DNA of 64,000 nt, from positions 496,001-560,000 of the forward strand of contig CM000688.1 in the NCBI GenBank assembly GCA_000149225.2. Reading direction: 5' to 3'. The DNA comes from Lachancea kluyveri NRRL Y-12651. Taxonomy: Eukaryota; Ascomycota; Saccharomycetes; Saccharomycetales; Saccharomycetaceae. Shown here one piece after another: positions 52,035 through 63,593 of this stretch (position 1 is the stretch's first letter; the number at the start of each line of letters is the position of its first letter). The position numbers were made by a program, and so were the translations under genes. Under the pieces are notes generated by a model, which saw only the letters and a program-made list of their open reading frames with translations, was not told the DNA's origin and did not search any database.

Positions 52035-52470
52035 CTTGAATTATTATAAATTCTAGTGGTATGTGGTTCTCTGAAGCTTATTGATAAAACATATCAAAAG
52101 CTTCTCCCTCCATCGCTCTATAGAGAAAATTTTTCACTTTTCAGGTCTACTGTCGAGATTCTTCATATCATAAGACACGATAATATACAGTAGAGCAAAT
52201 CAGTAGCTACGAAAAACAGTCCAAATAAACAGCAATGCTACTGTTGGTTATAGAGACGTTTATAACAAAATGTAAAGTATAATCAGAGTGGTGCAGTAAC
52301 CTACATACGAAATTTGCTGTTTTTTTTTTTGTTTTTTTTTGCATTTAGGCGTGTTGGTATGTAGTGTTGCATCGCACCTGCCTTGAAACTGTTAATAACC
52401 TGAAGAGCTATTTTGAAAGCGTGCTATAAGAACTTATACTGCAAATGTGCCACTTCTTTTCATCTATCTA
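52035..52470. other. Intergenic TIF32 promoter side
   Basis: This 436-bp AT-rich region has a T-rich stretch at about 52319-52340. No gene is recognised. Confidence 0.5.
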
Positions 52471-54795
52471 TTAAACTACTGCCTGAGCCATCAGATCAAT
52501 GATTTCGTTCACGGAGTCATCATCATGTCTTGCAGTTTCAATGTTGGTTAATGCTCTCTTAATGCCAATATTCAACCTGGGTGCTACTTGTGCGAGTTTG
52601 TTCAAAACCTGAACCCTACCCGAATCATCCAAAAATCCAGATTCGATCATAACATTATTGAACTCGTCTAAACTTGTAATGTTTGGTACAGCAATTTCAT
52701 TGTCGAAACAGCTCAATATGTCCATCTGTTGCAACACTGAGTATGCCGACGTGGTCGAGATAATCAACAGACGACGATCCTTAGGTGGTTTTCTTTTCAA
52801 ATAAACCTTCAAAACTTGTAGGATGTTGTTAGAGAACCTTGGGCCAATTGGAACCCAATCAACTAAAGTTTCGATCCCGTCAACCACTAAAATGTTTAGG
52901 GGTGATTTATAGGCATCCCTGAACGTGTTATCGATGTAAGCAATTTTGGCACTTTCTGACATACCTGCAATTTCATCTGGTGAAATCAACCTGATAAATG
53001 GAAATTGAGACTTCAACGCGATCGCCGCGGATAACGCAGTCTTGCCCGATCCCGCAGGACCATGGACCAATAAGGACACTAGTCTTGATTTTTCACTTTC
53101 CTTAACTTGACGAACATAACGCGCGCCATTTTTCAAAATCTCATCAACTCTTGGGGAATAATGAATGATTCCGCCCTCAACGCATGTTTTCAAATCTTCT
53201 TCATTAATACCAAATGCCGGTGTGACTTCGTCTAAAGAGTTCAGGAAATCTTGTCTTGTGACCTTCATATTTGCAATATCCTTGGTATTCAGTTTAGTTG
53301 CACCTTTACCAATATTCACGGTTTTATTAATCGCAAAAGAACTTGCGCTTTTGACTAGACCTTCGATTTCAGCACCAGAAAAGTTCTTTGTCAACGACGC
53401 CAATTCCTTCAAATCAACATCATTGGCTAACATGTTATTTTCTCTCATTTTTTTGGTTTGAATCTCAAAGATTTGTACTCTCCCTTCCTCATCGGGAAGC
53501 TGGATTTCAACCTGCACCTCAAATCTACCTGGACGTAGTAGCGCAATGTCGATCAAATCTCTACGATTGGTCATACCAATAACCAAAATGTTATTCAACT
53601 GATCAACACCGTCCATCTTGGCTAGTAGTTGATTGACAACGTTGTCGCCTACTCCCGTACCATCACCCCTGGAACCTCTTTGCTTGAAAACGGAATCTAA
53701 TTCATCAAAGATAATAATATGTAGCGAAGATTCTTCACCCTTTGCCTTATATTCAGCCTCCGCATCTTTGAATAAGTTACGAATATTTTCTTCAGAAGAA
53801 CCAACATACTTGCTTAGAATTTCTGGACCATTCACAATTTTAGGCTCTTTGGCATTTAACATTGTACCAATTTTTCTGGCAATTAAAGTTTTACCCGTAC
53901 CTGGAGGACCATAAAGTAGTAACCCTTTGACATGGGAAATACCCAATTTTTCAATCACTGATGGTGGAAAGATTCTACTTGCAAATGCTCTTCTGAATAT
54001 TTTGGTAAATTCTCTATCTAGACCACCAACACCTAGATCCTCAAATTTAAAGTCCGGTCTGATAACAGCATCTGAACGTGGTCTTAAGGAGTTGGAGGAT
54101 TTCAAATTCACCAACCCATCTCTACCTTTGAAAAAATTAATTTGAGTTTGCTTTGTTAAAATACCTTTAACTTCGATGCCTGTAGAAACTGGTGCTACAA
54201 CTTCGACATCACCAAGATCAATAGTTTGCAAGCCACGGACCTTCAAGTCAAAGATATGTCCCTTAAATTCAAATATCAAGTATTGGGTTGGTGAGAAAAT
54301 TTGAGATTCAAAGCTCTTTAAGAACTGTTTAGCCAAATCGTCTTGATCAAACTGTATTTCAACAGCTTTACCCCTGGATCTAAAGGATATTTCCAAATCG
54401 ATCGACCCTAGATAAGCCTGCTTTCCTGAGTATTGAAATAGGTCGAAAGCTCTTGCAGTAACCTCCTGATTCAAGGACCAGCCACCCCAAGTACGCTGGT
54501 TACCATTGAAGCCGATAGTGCCAGGTTGAATGTCATTAGAGTGTCTTGATGTAAAAACGAATAAGTTTTCCACCAAAACGTAGATGTTATCAGGAAAGTC
54601 TGTCGGTGAAACAGCAGCAACATTTGCCAAGGCATATGAATTATTGGGACAGTTTACCACGCCTAAATGACGAGGCGTCATATCGATGTTAGCCATATTC
54701 GGTGGTGTAGAGTTGTGCGTAGCTCTACCGAAAGATGGCAGTTTACCAGAAAAGCCAAATTTTTCCATCTTTTCTAATACTCTTCGGGTCTTCAT
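52471..54795 (-). CDS. SEC18: Sec18/NSF, AAA ATPase of SNARE recycling
   Basis: This 774-residue hexameric ATPase (758 in S. cerevisiae) disassembles SNARE complexes with Sec17 in membrane fusion. Order: N-domain (about 35-235), D1 AAA domain with Walker A GPPGTGKT near 296 and Walker B IIIFDELDSVF, arginine fingers in LRPGRFEVQVEIQLPDEEGR, then D2 with Walker A GPAGSGKT near 578. D2 Walker B is ILVVDGIETL; the weak second motif fits D2's structural role in NSF. Start: the first Met gives MKTRRVLEKMEKFGFSGK; a Met at residue 10 is another option. Confidence 0.97.
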   Translation of the reverse strand: MKTRRVLEKMEKFGFSGKLPSFGRATHNSTPPNMANIDMTPRHLGVVNCPNNSYALANVAAVSPTDFPDNIYVLVENLFVFTSRHSNDIQPGTIGFNGNQRTWGGWSLNQEVTARAFDLFQYSGKQAYLGSIDLEISFRSRGKAVEIQFDQDDLAKQFLKSFESQIFSPTQYLIFEFKGHIFDLKVRGLQTIDLGDVEVVAPVSTGIEVKGILTKQTQINFFKGRDGLVNLKSSNSLRPRSDAVIRPDFKFEDLGVGGLDREFTKIFRRAFASRIFPPSVIEKLGISHVKGLLLYGPPGTGKTLIARKIGTMLNAKEPKIVNGPEILSKYVGSSEENIRNLFKDAEAEYKAKGEESSLHIIIFDELDSVFKQRGSRGDGTGVGDNVVNQLLAKMDGVDQLNNILVIGMTNRRDLIDIALLRPGRFEVQVEIQLPDEEGRVQIFEIQTKKMRENNMLANDVDLKELASLTKNFSGAEIEGLVKSASSFAINKTVNIGKGATKLNTKDIANMKVTRQDFLNSLDEVTPAFGINEEDLKTCVEGGIIHYSPRVDEILKNGARYVRQVKESEKSRLVSLLVHGPAGSGKTALSAAIALKSQFPFIRLISPDEIAGMSESAKIAYIDNTFRDAYKSPLNILVVDGIETLVDWVPIGPRFSNNILQVLKVYLKRKPPKDRRLLIISTTSAYSVLQQMDILSCFDNEIAVPNITSLDEFNNVMIESGFLDDSGRVQVLNKLAQVAPRLNIGIKRALTNIETARHDDDSVNEIIDLMAQAVV

Positions 54796-54965
54796 TCACA
54801 ACCGTTAGGTACTTGAACTTGTTAGTATAAGACTTGAGGAACGAGTGGAAACGCGGCCCCTATGTTACGTCCGTATTATATGATGATCATATAGAAAGGC
54901 AAAAGGATAGGCCAATTCGTCTTATATAATGTTGTTTTACATGTTAGGAGTATTGCTAGTATCAT

Positions 54966-55608
54966 CTAACTTCCACCATTGCTGGCACGGCCAGAATTCG
55001 TGATAGAGTAAATTACTAAGCCAATTACAATGTACTTCCAGTTCTTCTGAATAAAGTTTCTGTTATCTGGCTCTATATCTTCTTCAAATGCAGCAGTTGC
55101 TGAGCCGAACTCTGCTTTTGCCGTTGGGTATGTTTTGGTTACCTTTTTCAACTTGATTGCAGGTGCCTCGGGACCTGGAGTTGGAACTCTTGAGACTGGT
55201 ACGATGCCATTGGAGTCGGGATTGGGTTTTAACGATAACTTGTAGGGGATGTATGAACCGTGTTTAGTCTCAACGTACAAATCATAAGCTAATGGAAGTT
55301 TCAGCTGTAAGCAGGATTAGTTAGTATTCGGCATGTTACCTTTTCTGCTGAGAGATGGACGTATAACATACCTCAACATAGGAGAAGCAAGAGAACTCTT
55401 TGTTGATCTCCGCACCAATACAATAAGCGTTTTCTTCTAGGCTATAGTTGACATCTGCTACTGTGAGGTTAGTTGTTTCTTTATCGTAGGCTAGTGTGGC
55501 AAGTGGGAACCTTTCGGATTCACCTGGCTTTTGAGCGAAGAGAGGTACTTGAACGACATCAGCTAATGCTGTTGGTAAAAGTGCTAGGAGCAGACAAAAG
55601 AATCTCAT
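54966..55608 (-). CDS. EMC10: Emc10, ER membrane complex subunit, spliced
   Basis: Exon 1 is 55608-55372 and exon 2 is 55304-54966 on the minus strand; joined they give 191 residues (205 in S. cerevisiae). Signal peptide MRFFCLLLALLPTALA is followed by a lumenal domain (VVQVPLFAQKPGESERFPLA, SYVE|LKLPLAYDLYVETKHG across the junction) and a C-terminal membrane span WKYIVIGLVIYSITNSG. The EMC inserts and folds membrane proteins. An upstream ATG at 55665 would add 19 residues before the signal. The join keeps frame and gives an unbroken family-like protein. In Sc the gene (YDR056C) is intronless as I recall, and sits between PST1 and YOS9. Confidence 0.88.
55305..55371 (-). other. 67-nt intron in EMC10
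   Basis: The donor is GTATGT (55371-55366), the branch site TACTAAC (55326-55320) and the acceptor ACAG ending at 55305, only about 15 nt from the branch point. All three signals are consensus. Phase 0. Confidence 0.88.
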
Positions 55609-55805
55609 TCTGGTTGATTCAACGCTTAAGGATCTCACTTGTCGTTGTGTGGGCTTCAAAAACAAAATACGCTGTACCAGATTGTTTCACTGAAATGCGG
55701 TTTGTTCTCTTTTAGTGTTGATTGGTTCAAAAAATGTTCATGCCGTCAAACGCAGACATGGCAAATAAAAAGCGATAATAATACACCTCAGCAAAAAGAA
55801 AGACA

Positions 55806-57308
55806 ATGCTGACACCCATACTAGCTATACTGAATATAGTCAATTTGGTGTATGCAATCCTAACTCCCAGAGATGATCCGTATTCTTTTCCCAAGTACTC
55901 TTTGAGGTTTCTTTCTCCCCAAAATTTTGAACAACAGGTTGCGCTGAATAAGACATTGCTCGATAGAGGTAACATCACCAATTTCGGTTCAGATTACAAG
56001 TGCTATATCTCTGACGCTAGCCTTCTGTCAAGACAGCAGCAACAGCAGGCAAATGAAACCGAGCTGAAGTTGAAGATGCAAAGAGATTTGTCTCAAGGTG
56101 TCGAAATCATTTCTCACCAGCTAGCTGAGAAGTGTATCTACTTGCCTGACGGGTACTGGAACTATAGATTCTGTAATGGTAAAAATTTCACACAGTACCA
56201 TGCCGAAAGAAAGAGCGTGGTTTTAGCGTTTAAACTGGGCAGTTCTGGTGAGGATAATAGACAGAATATTCAATTGTTATATGACGATTTCGGTTATTAC
56301 ATCAGCGAAATCATCGATTCCGGTGATATATGTATGGAAACTGGCTACCCTAGAGTTATCGAGGTTCAATACGTTTGTGATACGTCAGCAAATGGCATTT
56401 ACATGAACTGGGTAAAAGAAATCAAAACTTGTCAGTACCAGGCTCAGGTCTCTATTCCAGGTTTATGTAATGTGGAGCTTCTTTTAGAAAAGGAGAAAGA
56501 GATTGTGTCCAATGTTATTTTGTGTGCAAGAAATGAGGAAGAGAAGCCAATTCAAAACTCCATGCTTTTTTTCGGGAAGTATCAACCTCATTTTGTTGGT
56601 TATGGTTTCTACTTTCTTATCCCTGATGTCTTGCAAAATTCTACGGCAAGTACAGCTAAGACGTTATTGGTTTACACAGATAAATTGGATACATCCCAAC
56701 AAGATTCTTTTTCAACTCCTTCAGAAGACCCCTTTTTCGGTAGAGTGGGGAAAGCTTTTAGAAACATCATAACACAGGGCATCATTAAAGCACCAGGTGG
56801 TGGTCCTTATCGCACCGGTGACTCCTTTGTATGGTTTACAGAGGTGTTTAATACATCAGGTGATCTGCTCAGTGTGCTCAAAGCTGAAATGGATTCTGAA
56901 TCTGTAGTGACCTTCACTTTTGGTGAAGCAGAAATGATGGCAAACTTAAATGAGGGGAACTTTTATCAATATACATTACTAGAAGAAAAGAAAATTATGG
57001 AATCAGCGAACCACGAGCAGTTATCAAATCAAGAAATGAAAGGAGTATCTCAAAAGATGGGAGAGTTAACAGAAGAAAGTAACAATAAAATAATTGTTGG
57101 CTCTATCGACCAAGACGAGAAGATCAAGCGGCTGTTTGGAGAGTTGTCAGAGCTGATAGGTGGAAGGATGGGTAACGAGTTAGGCATTGCCCCAGAAGAT
57201 GATATTGCATTGGAAATTGAAGTGGTCGGCATTGATGGTGTACAACACCTCGTACAAGGACATCGTCAGCAAAACGTAGAGGTAGTTATACCACACGATG
57301 AGTTATGA
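55806..57308 (+). CDS. YOS9: Yos9, ER lectin of the HRD1 degradation complex
   Basis: This 500-residue ER lumenal lectin (542 in S. cerevisiae) is of the OS-9 family. The signal peptide is MLTPILAILNIVNLVYAIL. The MRH (mannose-6-phosphate receptor homology) domain at about 100-215 has the Cys/aromatic pattern EKCIYLPDGYWNYRFCNGKN, GDICMETGYPRVIEVQYVCD. It ends in HDEL, the ER retention signal. Yos9 reads trimmed N-glycans on misfolded glycoproteins for ERAD. It diverges from EMC10, as YDR057W does from YDR056C in Sc. Confidence 0.95.
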   Translation: MLTPILAILNIVNLVYAILTPRDDPYSFPKYSLRFLSPQNFEQQVALNKTLLDRGNITNFGSDYKCYISDASLLSRQQQQQANETELKLKMQRDLSQGVEIISHQLAEKCIYLPDGYWNYRFCNGKNFTQYHAERKSVVLAFKLGSSGEDNRQNIQLLYDDFGYYISEIIDSGDICMETGYPRVIEVQYVCDTSANGIYMNWVKEIKTCQYQAQVSIPGLCNVELLLEKEKEIVSNVILCARNEEEKPIQNSMLFFGKYQPHFVGYGFYFLIPDVLQNSTASTAKTLLVYTDKLDTSQQDSFSTPSEDPFFGRVGKAFRNIITQGIIKAPGGGPYRTGDSFVWFTEVFNTSGDLLSVLKAEMDSESVVTFTFGEAEMMANLNEGNFYQYTLLEEKKIMESANHEQLSNQEMKGVSQKMGELTEESNNKIIVGSIDQDEKIKRLFGELSELIGGRMGNELGIAPEDDIALEIEVVGIDGVQHLVQGHRQQNVEVVIPHDEL

Positions 57309-57461
57309 TTAATACAAACTCTGTACTTTTTTTTCTTTTTTTTTTGCCTTGTTTACCTTTTTTAACTGTTTTTTTTTCCTTTTGCCAGCTTTTAGTTACG
57401 TAAAATATATAGAATTGTAAAGAAAAACGGACTATCTATCTTGGTATCTAATTTCATCGGC

Positions 57462-60400
57462 TTATTCGTCAATTCTGGGTAGACTGAGATTGAATGAGCT
57501 GCTGGGTGGGGTGTTTTCAAGACCAAAGCCATTTTCAAACCCATTCGTGTCGGTTGACGGAGTAAGAACCTGGTTTTCTGTGGGTTCCGGTTTGGGATCT
57601 ACAGGCTTTGCGGGCTCATCAGGAAGAAAGAAAGCACCGATAACCGTCTTTTTCTTATAGTTGGTATTAATTTTGCCAGTTGGCGGTAACCTTGGTCTAG
57701 CAGCGGTTTTTGTTTTCAATGGGATTTGATCATCTTCAGCAATTGGGTGTGTAGTACTCTCTATAAAAGATGGTTTATCCAAAGAATTGGGTTCTAGACT
57801 CCTAGCCTTTGCTAATTTTGAGTTATGGCCATTTGAGCGTTCGTAAGCTTTCTCGAGTAAAGGTTTCAAAGTAGTCCAATAGAGACCCTTGTCTATTGAA
57901 TCTTTGGTAACCTTATTGTAGACAACGTTATCGAATTCTTCTGGTTGTATCTTTTTGTCCTTGACTTCGGCACTATTATCTTTACCTCGGAATTGGAAAG
58001 TTAACAACTGCAACGGAATCGAATTACTTAGAACACCAAATTCTTTTTCAAGACCCAATTCTCTAAAGCCAAAGAAGTCTTCACCAGTGAGCTGGCTGGA
58101 GAAGTCACCCGTTAGGAAACTTTGGCTTTCATCCTCGAAATTGCGCTCCGATAAGTCCTGTAGCGTGGGTCTTAACAGCTCCTTCAGGAAATTATTCAGC
58201 TTAGATTTGATGTCCTTCATCTTGTTTGTTTTTTTGGTGTATTCATTTTCCACGTAGGTGTATAAATCATCCGGCTTCGCGATACCATTTTCTAGCAAGG
58301 ACATTGCAAGGATCTGTTTGGGTTTTCTTTCATTTATAGACGAGCTCTCCTGGTGAACTTTGACTGTCTTGATTAGGTTCGATAGGTAGTCGCCTGCGAT
58401 TTCAGATAGCATATTGACAGCAGTTGGTTGTGTAGATTCAAACCCATTAGACATAGCTATTTTCGAGACATTTTTATGCATGATCCTCCAAATCAATTGC
58501 TTATTATTCTTGTAATCGTGAGTGCTTAGCTGAGAAACAGGATCAAGGTCAAGGCTCTCATTTATTGAGGTACATTTGTAACGGCTATTGTTTATTAACT
58601 GGTTACTGTTACCTATAGGATTGCCTTTCTGTTGCTGAAACGAGCTTGCCGAATTCTGTAGTGTCCTGATTAACGCTATCTTGTGGCAAATGTGCCTAAT
58701 TTCTTGAATTAAGCTTATATTTTCATTTATTTTGGGAGTCAATCCTGTATCTTTGTTGGCAAGAAATACGCTTGGTTTAGCATTTCCCTCAGACAAAATT
58801 CGTTGAACTAGTGCCTCCTCTTCCTTATCCAAGAGTTTGTCGTTAACGCCTTTGTAGCCCAATTCTGGCATCGAATTAGCCACATTGTACTCCAACAGAA
58901 GCATGGAGTCGTCTAATTCAATGTCATTAGATTCCTTTTCAATTACATCATTGGTGCCTAAAGCCTGACCCTGTTGCTGTGATTGAGATGTTGGTAGCTG
59001 CTGTTCTTCGTCTTCCTGTTTTATGACAGTGCCAAATCCATTCTTCATCATAGATTCTTGTTCAAGTTTTTTGCGCTGAGTCTCTGCTTCTTTCTGCTCC
59101 TTATACTCCTTGATAAATTGCTCAAATTCTTTCATCTTGCCTGGATTTCTCAGAATTGCAGAAGCATCATGGTTAATCTTGTCACCTTTGAAAAGATCGG
59201 ACCTTTTCATACAAATTTCAGCTCTTGCTTTAGCAGTTAAATTTTTCCAAGTAGATAACTCTAAGTCATCTCTATCGTCATCCCTTTCAATGAAATACAT
59301 TTGAGAGTCGCCAAGATCCTCATCTTCATCCTCATCCTCATCTTCATCATTTTCTTCATCATTACTTTCGGCAGTTGCAGTTGGTATAGTGACGCTACCA
59401 ATTTTTGTTTCATCCTTAATTGGGCTTTTTTCACTCCCAAGTTCGTTAACCTCATTCTCCTCTTCTTCCTTTTGGTCTTGCTCTGCAGTATCGGCCCCTC
59501 CCTCTTCTGTTGGTTTATGAATACCTCTGACATTTCCACCCTTTCGGCCAGTACCCGAAAGCTCTTCCTCTTCGTCCTTATCATTCTCTTTTTCCATTTC
59601 CTCCAACTCCTTTTCAACATCGGCACGTTCCCTGATAACGATATCAGGTATTAGCGGTATTAGAGATAAAGACCTTTTTTGCATGGCAATTGCATGTGCT
59701 CTTAGAAAATGTTTGGGATCTGAGTTGTAAGTTAGACAGTTTTTCCAAATTAACATTATGTCATCAACAAATTGCTGTTTGGATTTATACTGAAATGTTT
59801 TCAATTTCTTCAAAACGGTATTTAAGTCCATGGGTTTCTTGATGATTTGATAGTAGTTAGGGGCTTCTCTTTTGCTGACCTTATTCAGGAAAGCTGTTGA
59901 GTGCTCTGTATAGTTTCTTAGCTCCAATACGACTTTTTCGCAAGCATCATACAGTTCTTCCTGGCCGATTCTATTATCAGAGGCCCACTTGGACCTATTT
60001 TTGCGAACGTCCATCACGAGATGTTTTAGTTCATAATCGGAAATCTTTAACTTAGATTTGTTTTCTTGGATCGAGGCAAGTAAATGTTTTAGTGATAAGT
60101 TTGCAGCACCTAAACTTACAGACAGATTTGGCATGAGAGAGTTGGACTTTGATTTCTTGTTACCGCGCTGTTGGGAGGAATCCTCGGACTGGTCAGTGTT
60201 ATCTTTTTCCTGCTCTTCCTCTTCTTCTTCTTCTTCTTCTTCTTCTTTCTCTTCATATCTTCTTTTTTTCGAAGTTTCAAGCAGCTTATCATTCTCCTCC
60301 AACTTTAATCTTTTCAGCAATGTTTCTCTATCATTTTCGAAATTATGATAAATTTTGTTAAAGTTCTCCATAATTGCTTGCGTGTTACTTACTCGTAGTT

Positions 60401-61226
60401 TGCACAGTGTCTCTTTAGAAATGTCCAAATCTAGCACGAAATGTCCATTTTCGTCATAATTCTCTCCGGTTTGAGCAAGCTCCTTATTGCCATCGTTTGT
60501 TTCGGAGTCATTGTCCTCTTCATCTTCATCATCGTAATCTTCGTCTTCATCTTCATCTCTGAAATGTTGCGCGCTTGAGATTTTGTTGCTGGTCTTTTCT
60601 TGAAGTGTGATCTGCTCATTGGTTGCATTGTTTACCGTTTTTTCACTATCGAAGAGCACGTAGTCTAATTGATCCTCTTCTTCGTCTTCATCCCTGGTTA
60701 ATTCATACATAGGGTCAATTGCCTTTTCCCATAAAACGTATCTTACTTTGAGCGATAAATTCCCAACAAATTCTAGTTCACTCATTCGCTGCTGTAAATC
60801 CTCCAAGTCAACCTCTGAAAAGTCGGTATCCTCCTGTGATAACTCGTTATCAGCTGATCTTTTGGTAGACTCCTGTGTTCCATCAGTTGTTTTGCTTTCT
60901 TGCATGATAGAAGAGCTATTTTGAATGTTTCCTTCGTCTCCAGAAACCTTTTCATCAATTATCTCCAGATCGCTGTATGATCTATGAGTTTCCTCCTTCA
61001 AAATAACTTTTCTTACATTCAAAACAATATCGCCATTCATGAGTTTCTCCCAAACTTTGATTTTTAGCTCGGGGTTCTCCAATGATAGGATTTTATTTAA
61101 GACAATGAGTTGTTGAGGTGTTAGGTATTGATGAAATATTTCCTTCGAGTGCAACTTTTCCGTGAGGAAAAGCAGTGAGCGAGTATTAGTCTGCTGGTAG
61201 TTGACAATTGGTATACCAGTTTTCAT
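57462..61226 (-). CDS. SPT7: Spt7, SAGA complex scaffold with bromodomain
   Basis: This 1254-residue protein (1332 in S. cerevisiae) organises the SAGA transcription coactivator. A bromodomain lies at about 425-530: STAFLNKVSKREAPNYYQII, KKPMDLNTVLKKLKTFQYKS, KNCLTYNSDPKHFLRAHAIA. A histone-fold region near residues 920-1010 (AMSNGFESTQPTAVNMLSEI) pairs with Taf10 in relatives. Several acidic low-complexity runs (EEKEEEEEEEEEEEQEKD, DEDEDEDED) flank the bromodomain. The tail keeps the Pro-rich RPRLPPTGKI region that is cut in the SLIK form in S. cerevisiae. Confidence 0.95.
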   Translation of the reverse strand: MKTGIPIVNYQQTNTRSLLFLTEKLHSKEIFHQYLTPQQLIVLNKILSLENPELKIKVWEKLMNGDIVLNVRKVILKEETHRSYSDLEIIDEKVSGDEGNIQNSSSIMQESKTTDGTQESTKRSADNELSQEDTDFSEVDLEDLQQRMSELEFVGNLSLKVRYVLWEKAIDPMYELTRDEDEEEDQLDYVLFDSEKTVNNATNEQITLQEKTSNKISSAQHFRDEDEDEDYDDEDEEDNDSETNDGNKELAQTGENYDENGHFVLDLDISKETLCKLRVSNTQAIMENFNKIYHNFENDRETLLKRLKLEENDKLLETSKKRRYEEKEEEEEEEEEEEQEKDNTDQSEDSSQQRGNKKSKSNSLMPNLSVSLGAANLSLKHLLASIQENKSKLKISDYELKHLVMDVRKNRSKWASDNRIGQEELYDACEKVVLELRNYTEHSTAFLNKVSKREAPNYYQIIKKPMDLNTVLKKLKTFQYKSKQQFVDDIMLIWKNCLTYNSDPKHFLRAHAIAMQKRSLSLIPLIPDIVIRERADVEKELEEMEKENDKDEEEELSGTGRKGGNVRGIHKPTEEGGADTAEQDQKEEEENEVNELGSEKSPIKDETKIGSVTIPTATAESNDEENDEDEDEDEDEDLGDSQMYFIERDDDRDDLELSTWKNLTAKARAEICMKRSDLFKGDKINHDASAILRNPGKMKEFEQFIKEYKEQKEAETQRKKLEQESMMKNGFGTVIKQEDEEQQLPTSQSQQQGQALGTNDVIEKESNDIELDDSMLLLEYNVANSMPELGYKGVNDKLLDKEEEALVQRILSEGNAKPSVFLANKDTGLTPKINENISLIQEIRHICHKIALIRTLQNSASSFQQQKGNPIGNSNQLINNSRYKCTSINESLDLDPVSQLSTHDYKNNKQLIWRIMHKNVSKIAMSNGFESTQPTAVNMLSEIAGDYLSNLIKTVKVHQESSSINERKPKQILAMSLLENGIAKPDDLYTYVENEYTKKTNKMKDIKSKLNNFLKELLRPTLQDLSERNFEDESQSFLTGDFSSQLTGEDFFGFRELGLEKEFGVLSNSIPLQLLTFQFRGKDNSAEVKDKKIQPEEFDNVVYNKVTKDSIDKGLYWTTLKPLLEKAYERSNGHNSKLAKARSLEPNSLDKPSFIESTTHPIAEDDQIPLKTKTAARPRLPPTGKINTNYKKKTVIGAFFLPDEPAKPVDPKPEPTENQVLTPSTDTNGFENGFGLENTPPSSSFNLSLPRIDE

Positions 61227-61435
61227 TTAGTCAAGTCTCCTTTACCGGTTGGATTTTGTTAGAATTTGGATTGTGATATATGGGTTTATACTGGCGTCAT
61301 GAAGGTTTGTTTCTAAACAAAAATCATAGTAAGGAAAGAAAAAGAAAAAAAAAAAGGAAAATCAGAATACTAGCGTGGCCATAGACTTGCCATGTCAATC
61401 GGTATTCCTAATGTGTAAGGCAGGAAAAAAAACTA

Positions 61436-61507
61436 GCTTGCGTGGCGTAATGGCAACGCGTCTGACTTCTAATCAGAAGATTCTGGGTTCGACCCCCAGC
61501 GTGAGTG
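61436..61507 (+). tRNA. tRNA-Arg (TCT)
   Basis: This 72-nt cloverleaf has acceptor GCTTGCG, D arm GGCGTAATGGCAACGC, anticodon loop CTTCTAA (TCT), T loop TTCGACC and discriminator G, followed by T-rich sequence at 61508-61518. It lies between SPT7 and UBC4. As I recall, the Sc equivalent is joined to a tRNA-Asp in a two-gene unit; no tRNA-Asp follows here. Confidence 0.96.
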
Positions 61508-61854
61508 TTTTCTTTTTTGTTTCTGTGTCAAAAGCCGTTAGAGTACAGATGGCCAAGGTGACAAACCAACCATCGAGAGAATGGCCTTTTTTAAACCGTT
61601 TGGGTAGTAAATCTGAAATGCTGATTACACAAACGTCTATAGGTTAAAAAGAAAAATGAAGATGATGCCTTTTTCTATGCTTCTTTTAGAATGGAGTGCG
61701 TGTTAAAAATCGTATGTAAGAAAAAAAAAAAAAAAGGAAAAGGTGAGTATTTACTATACCATTAACTCATATGTACATTTGCTTTGTGATACATCTTCTT
61801 TTTATTTTTTTTCCTCTCTCTCTCTCTCTTAAATTCTTTACTTTTAGTATTACC
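61508..61854. other. Intergenic tRNA-Arg to UBC4
   Basis: This 347-bp region has an A run at about 61721 and a CT microsatellite at 61814-61829 near the UBC4 stop. No gene is called. Confidence 0.5.
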
Positions 61855-62624
<770 letters not shown>

Positions 62625-63593
62625 AGTTTGATTGATTGGTTGATGATGTTGGTCGTGTTAAATTTTGCCACTCAAGTACAAAACAGTTGCTGAAAAAGGA
62701 GAGTCTGAGGGACCGACGGTGGAACTATTGAGAATCTTGAGGAAGAAGGAAAAAAAAAAGACGACAAGGAAAAGAAAGAAAGACAAAAAAAAAAGCCCTC
62801 GCTAACAGTCCGGGTAATAGTGCGGTCAGATGGTCCTGGTCACGTGGTTAGAATTGTTAGAAAGGAGTTAATTATGCGTACACAGTGACTTTACTTCGGA
62901 GACAAGCATCGAACATCGGAGAATGTTCGTAACGTACATGGTGATATTGTTCGTGGAGCATGGGCAACAGAAATGGGCGTAGGGGCGCTCTTCAAACCTC
63001 GAGAGGGAGAAAGAAGCACGTTGGGAGAACCCACGCACAGAAAAAACAGTGCCGCGTTGGTCCTTCGATATTTTCGTCGCTGGCCACGTCGGTTGCCGCG
63101 TCATCAAGGGTTTCGGCACGGCAGTTATACCCGAGTCACCATATCCTGTTTAAGAACGGATCCTTCAACTCGCTGAACTCAGCAGCCGAATGGTGGTTTT
63201 TGTAAGGTTTGATTGTATTCGGGTAATTTTGTAATGCCCGGCAACGTTTGGAATAAGGCATAATGTCTCGCTATCGACCACATTCGGCAAAGTTCGTATG
63301 CCGGATGTCTTTATAATCCACTTAGGTAATGTTCGTGTCTTAGGCCTTTTTTTCTCTAAGATAAAGAATATTGTAATCGCCGACTGAATCTCGCCCTCCA
63401 AAAAGTGCAAGTGCAAGTGAAAGGGACAATATATATAACAATTCAAAAGAGAAGAGAAAAAAAAAAAAAAAAAAAAAAAAAAACGATCACCAAAGTACTG
63501 TGAGAAATATATAAGTACATATTCCATTTTTGGCTCCCTAGTTTACTCATTCTTCCAGGAGTCTTTAAAAAATCTCACACAACTGCTACTAAT
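62625..63593. other. Divergent promoter region UBC4 / TEC1-position gene
   Basis: This 969-bp region has an A run at about 63457-63483 and the repeated tetramers AAGTGCAAGTGCAAGTG at 63401. Frames within 62868-63527 are not convincing. Cell-type or filamentation sites cannot be assigned by eye. Confidence 0.45.
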
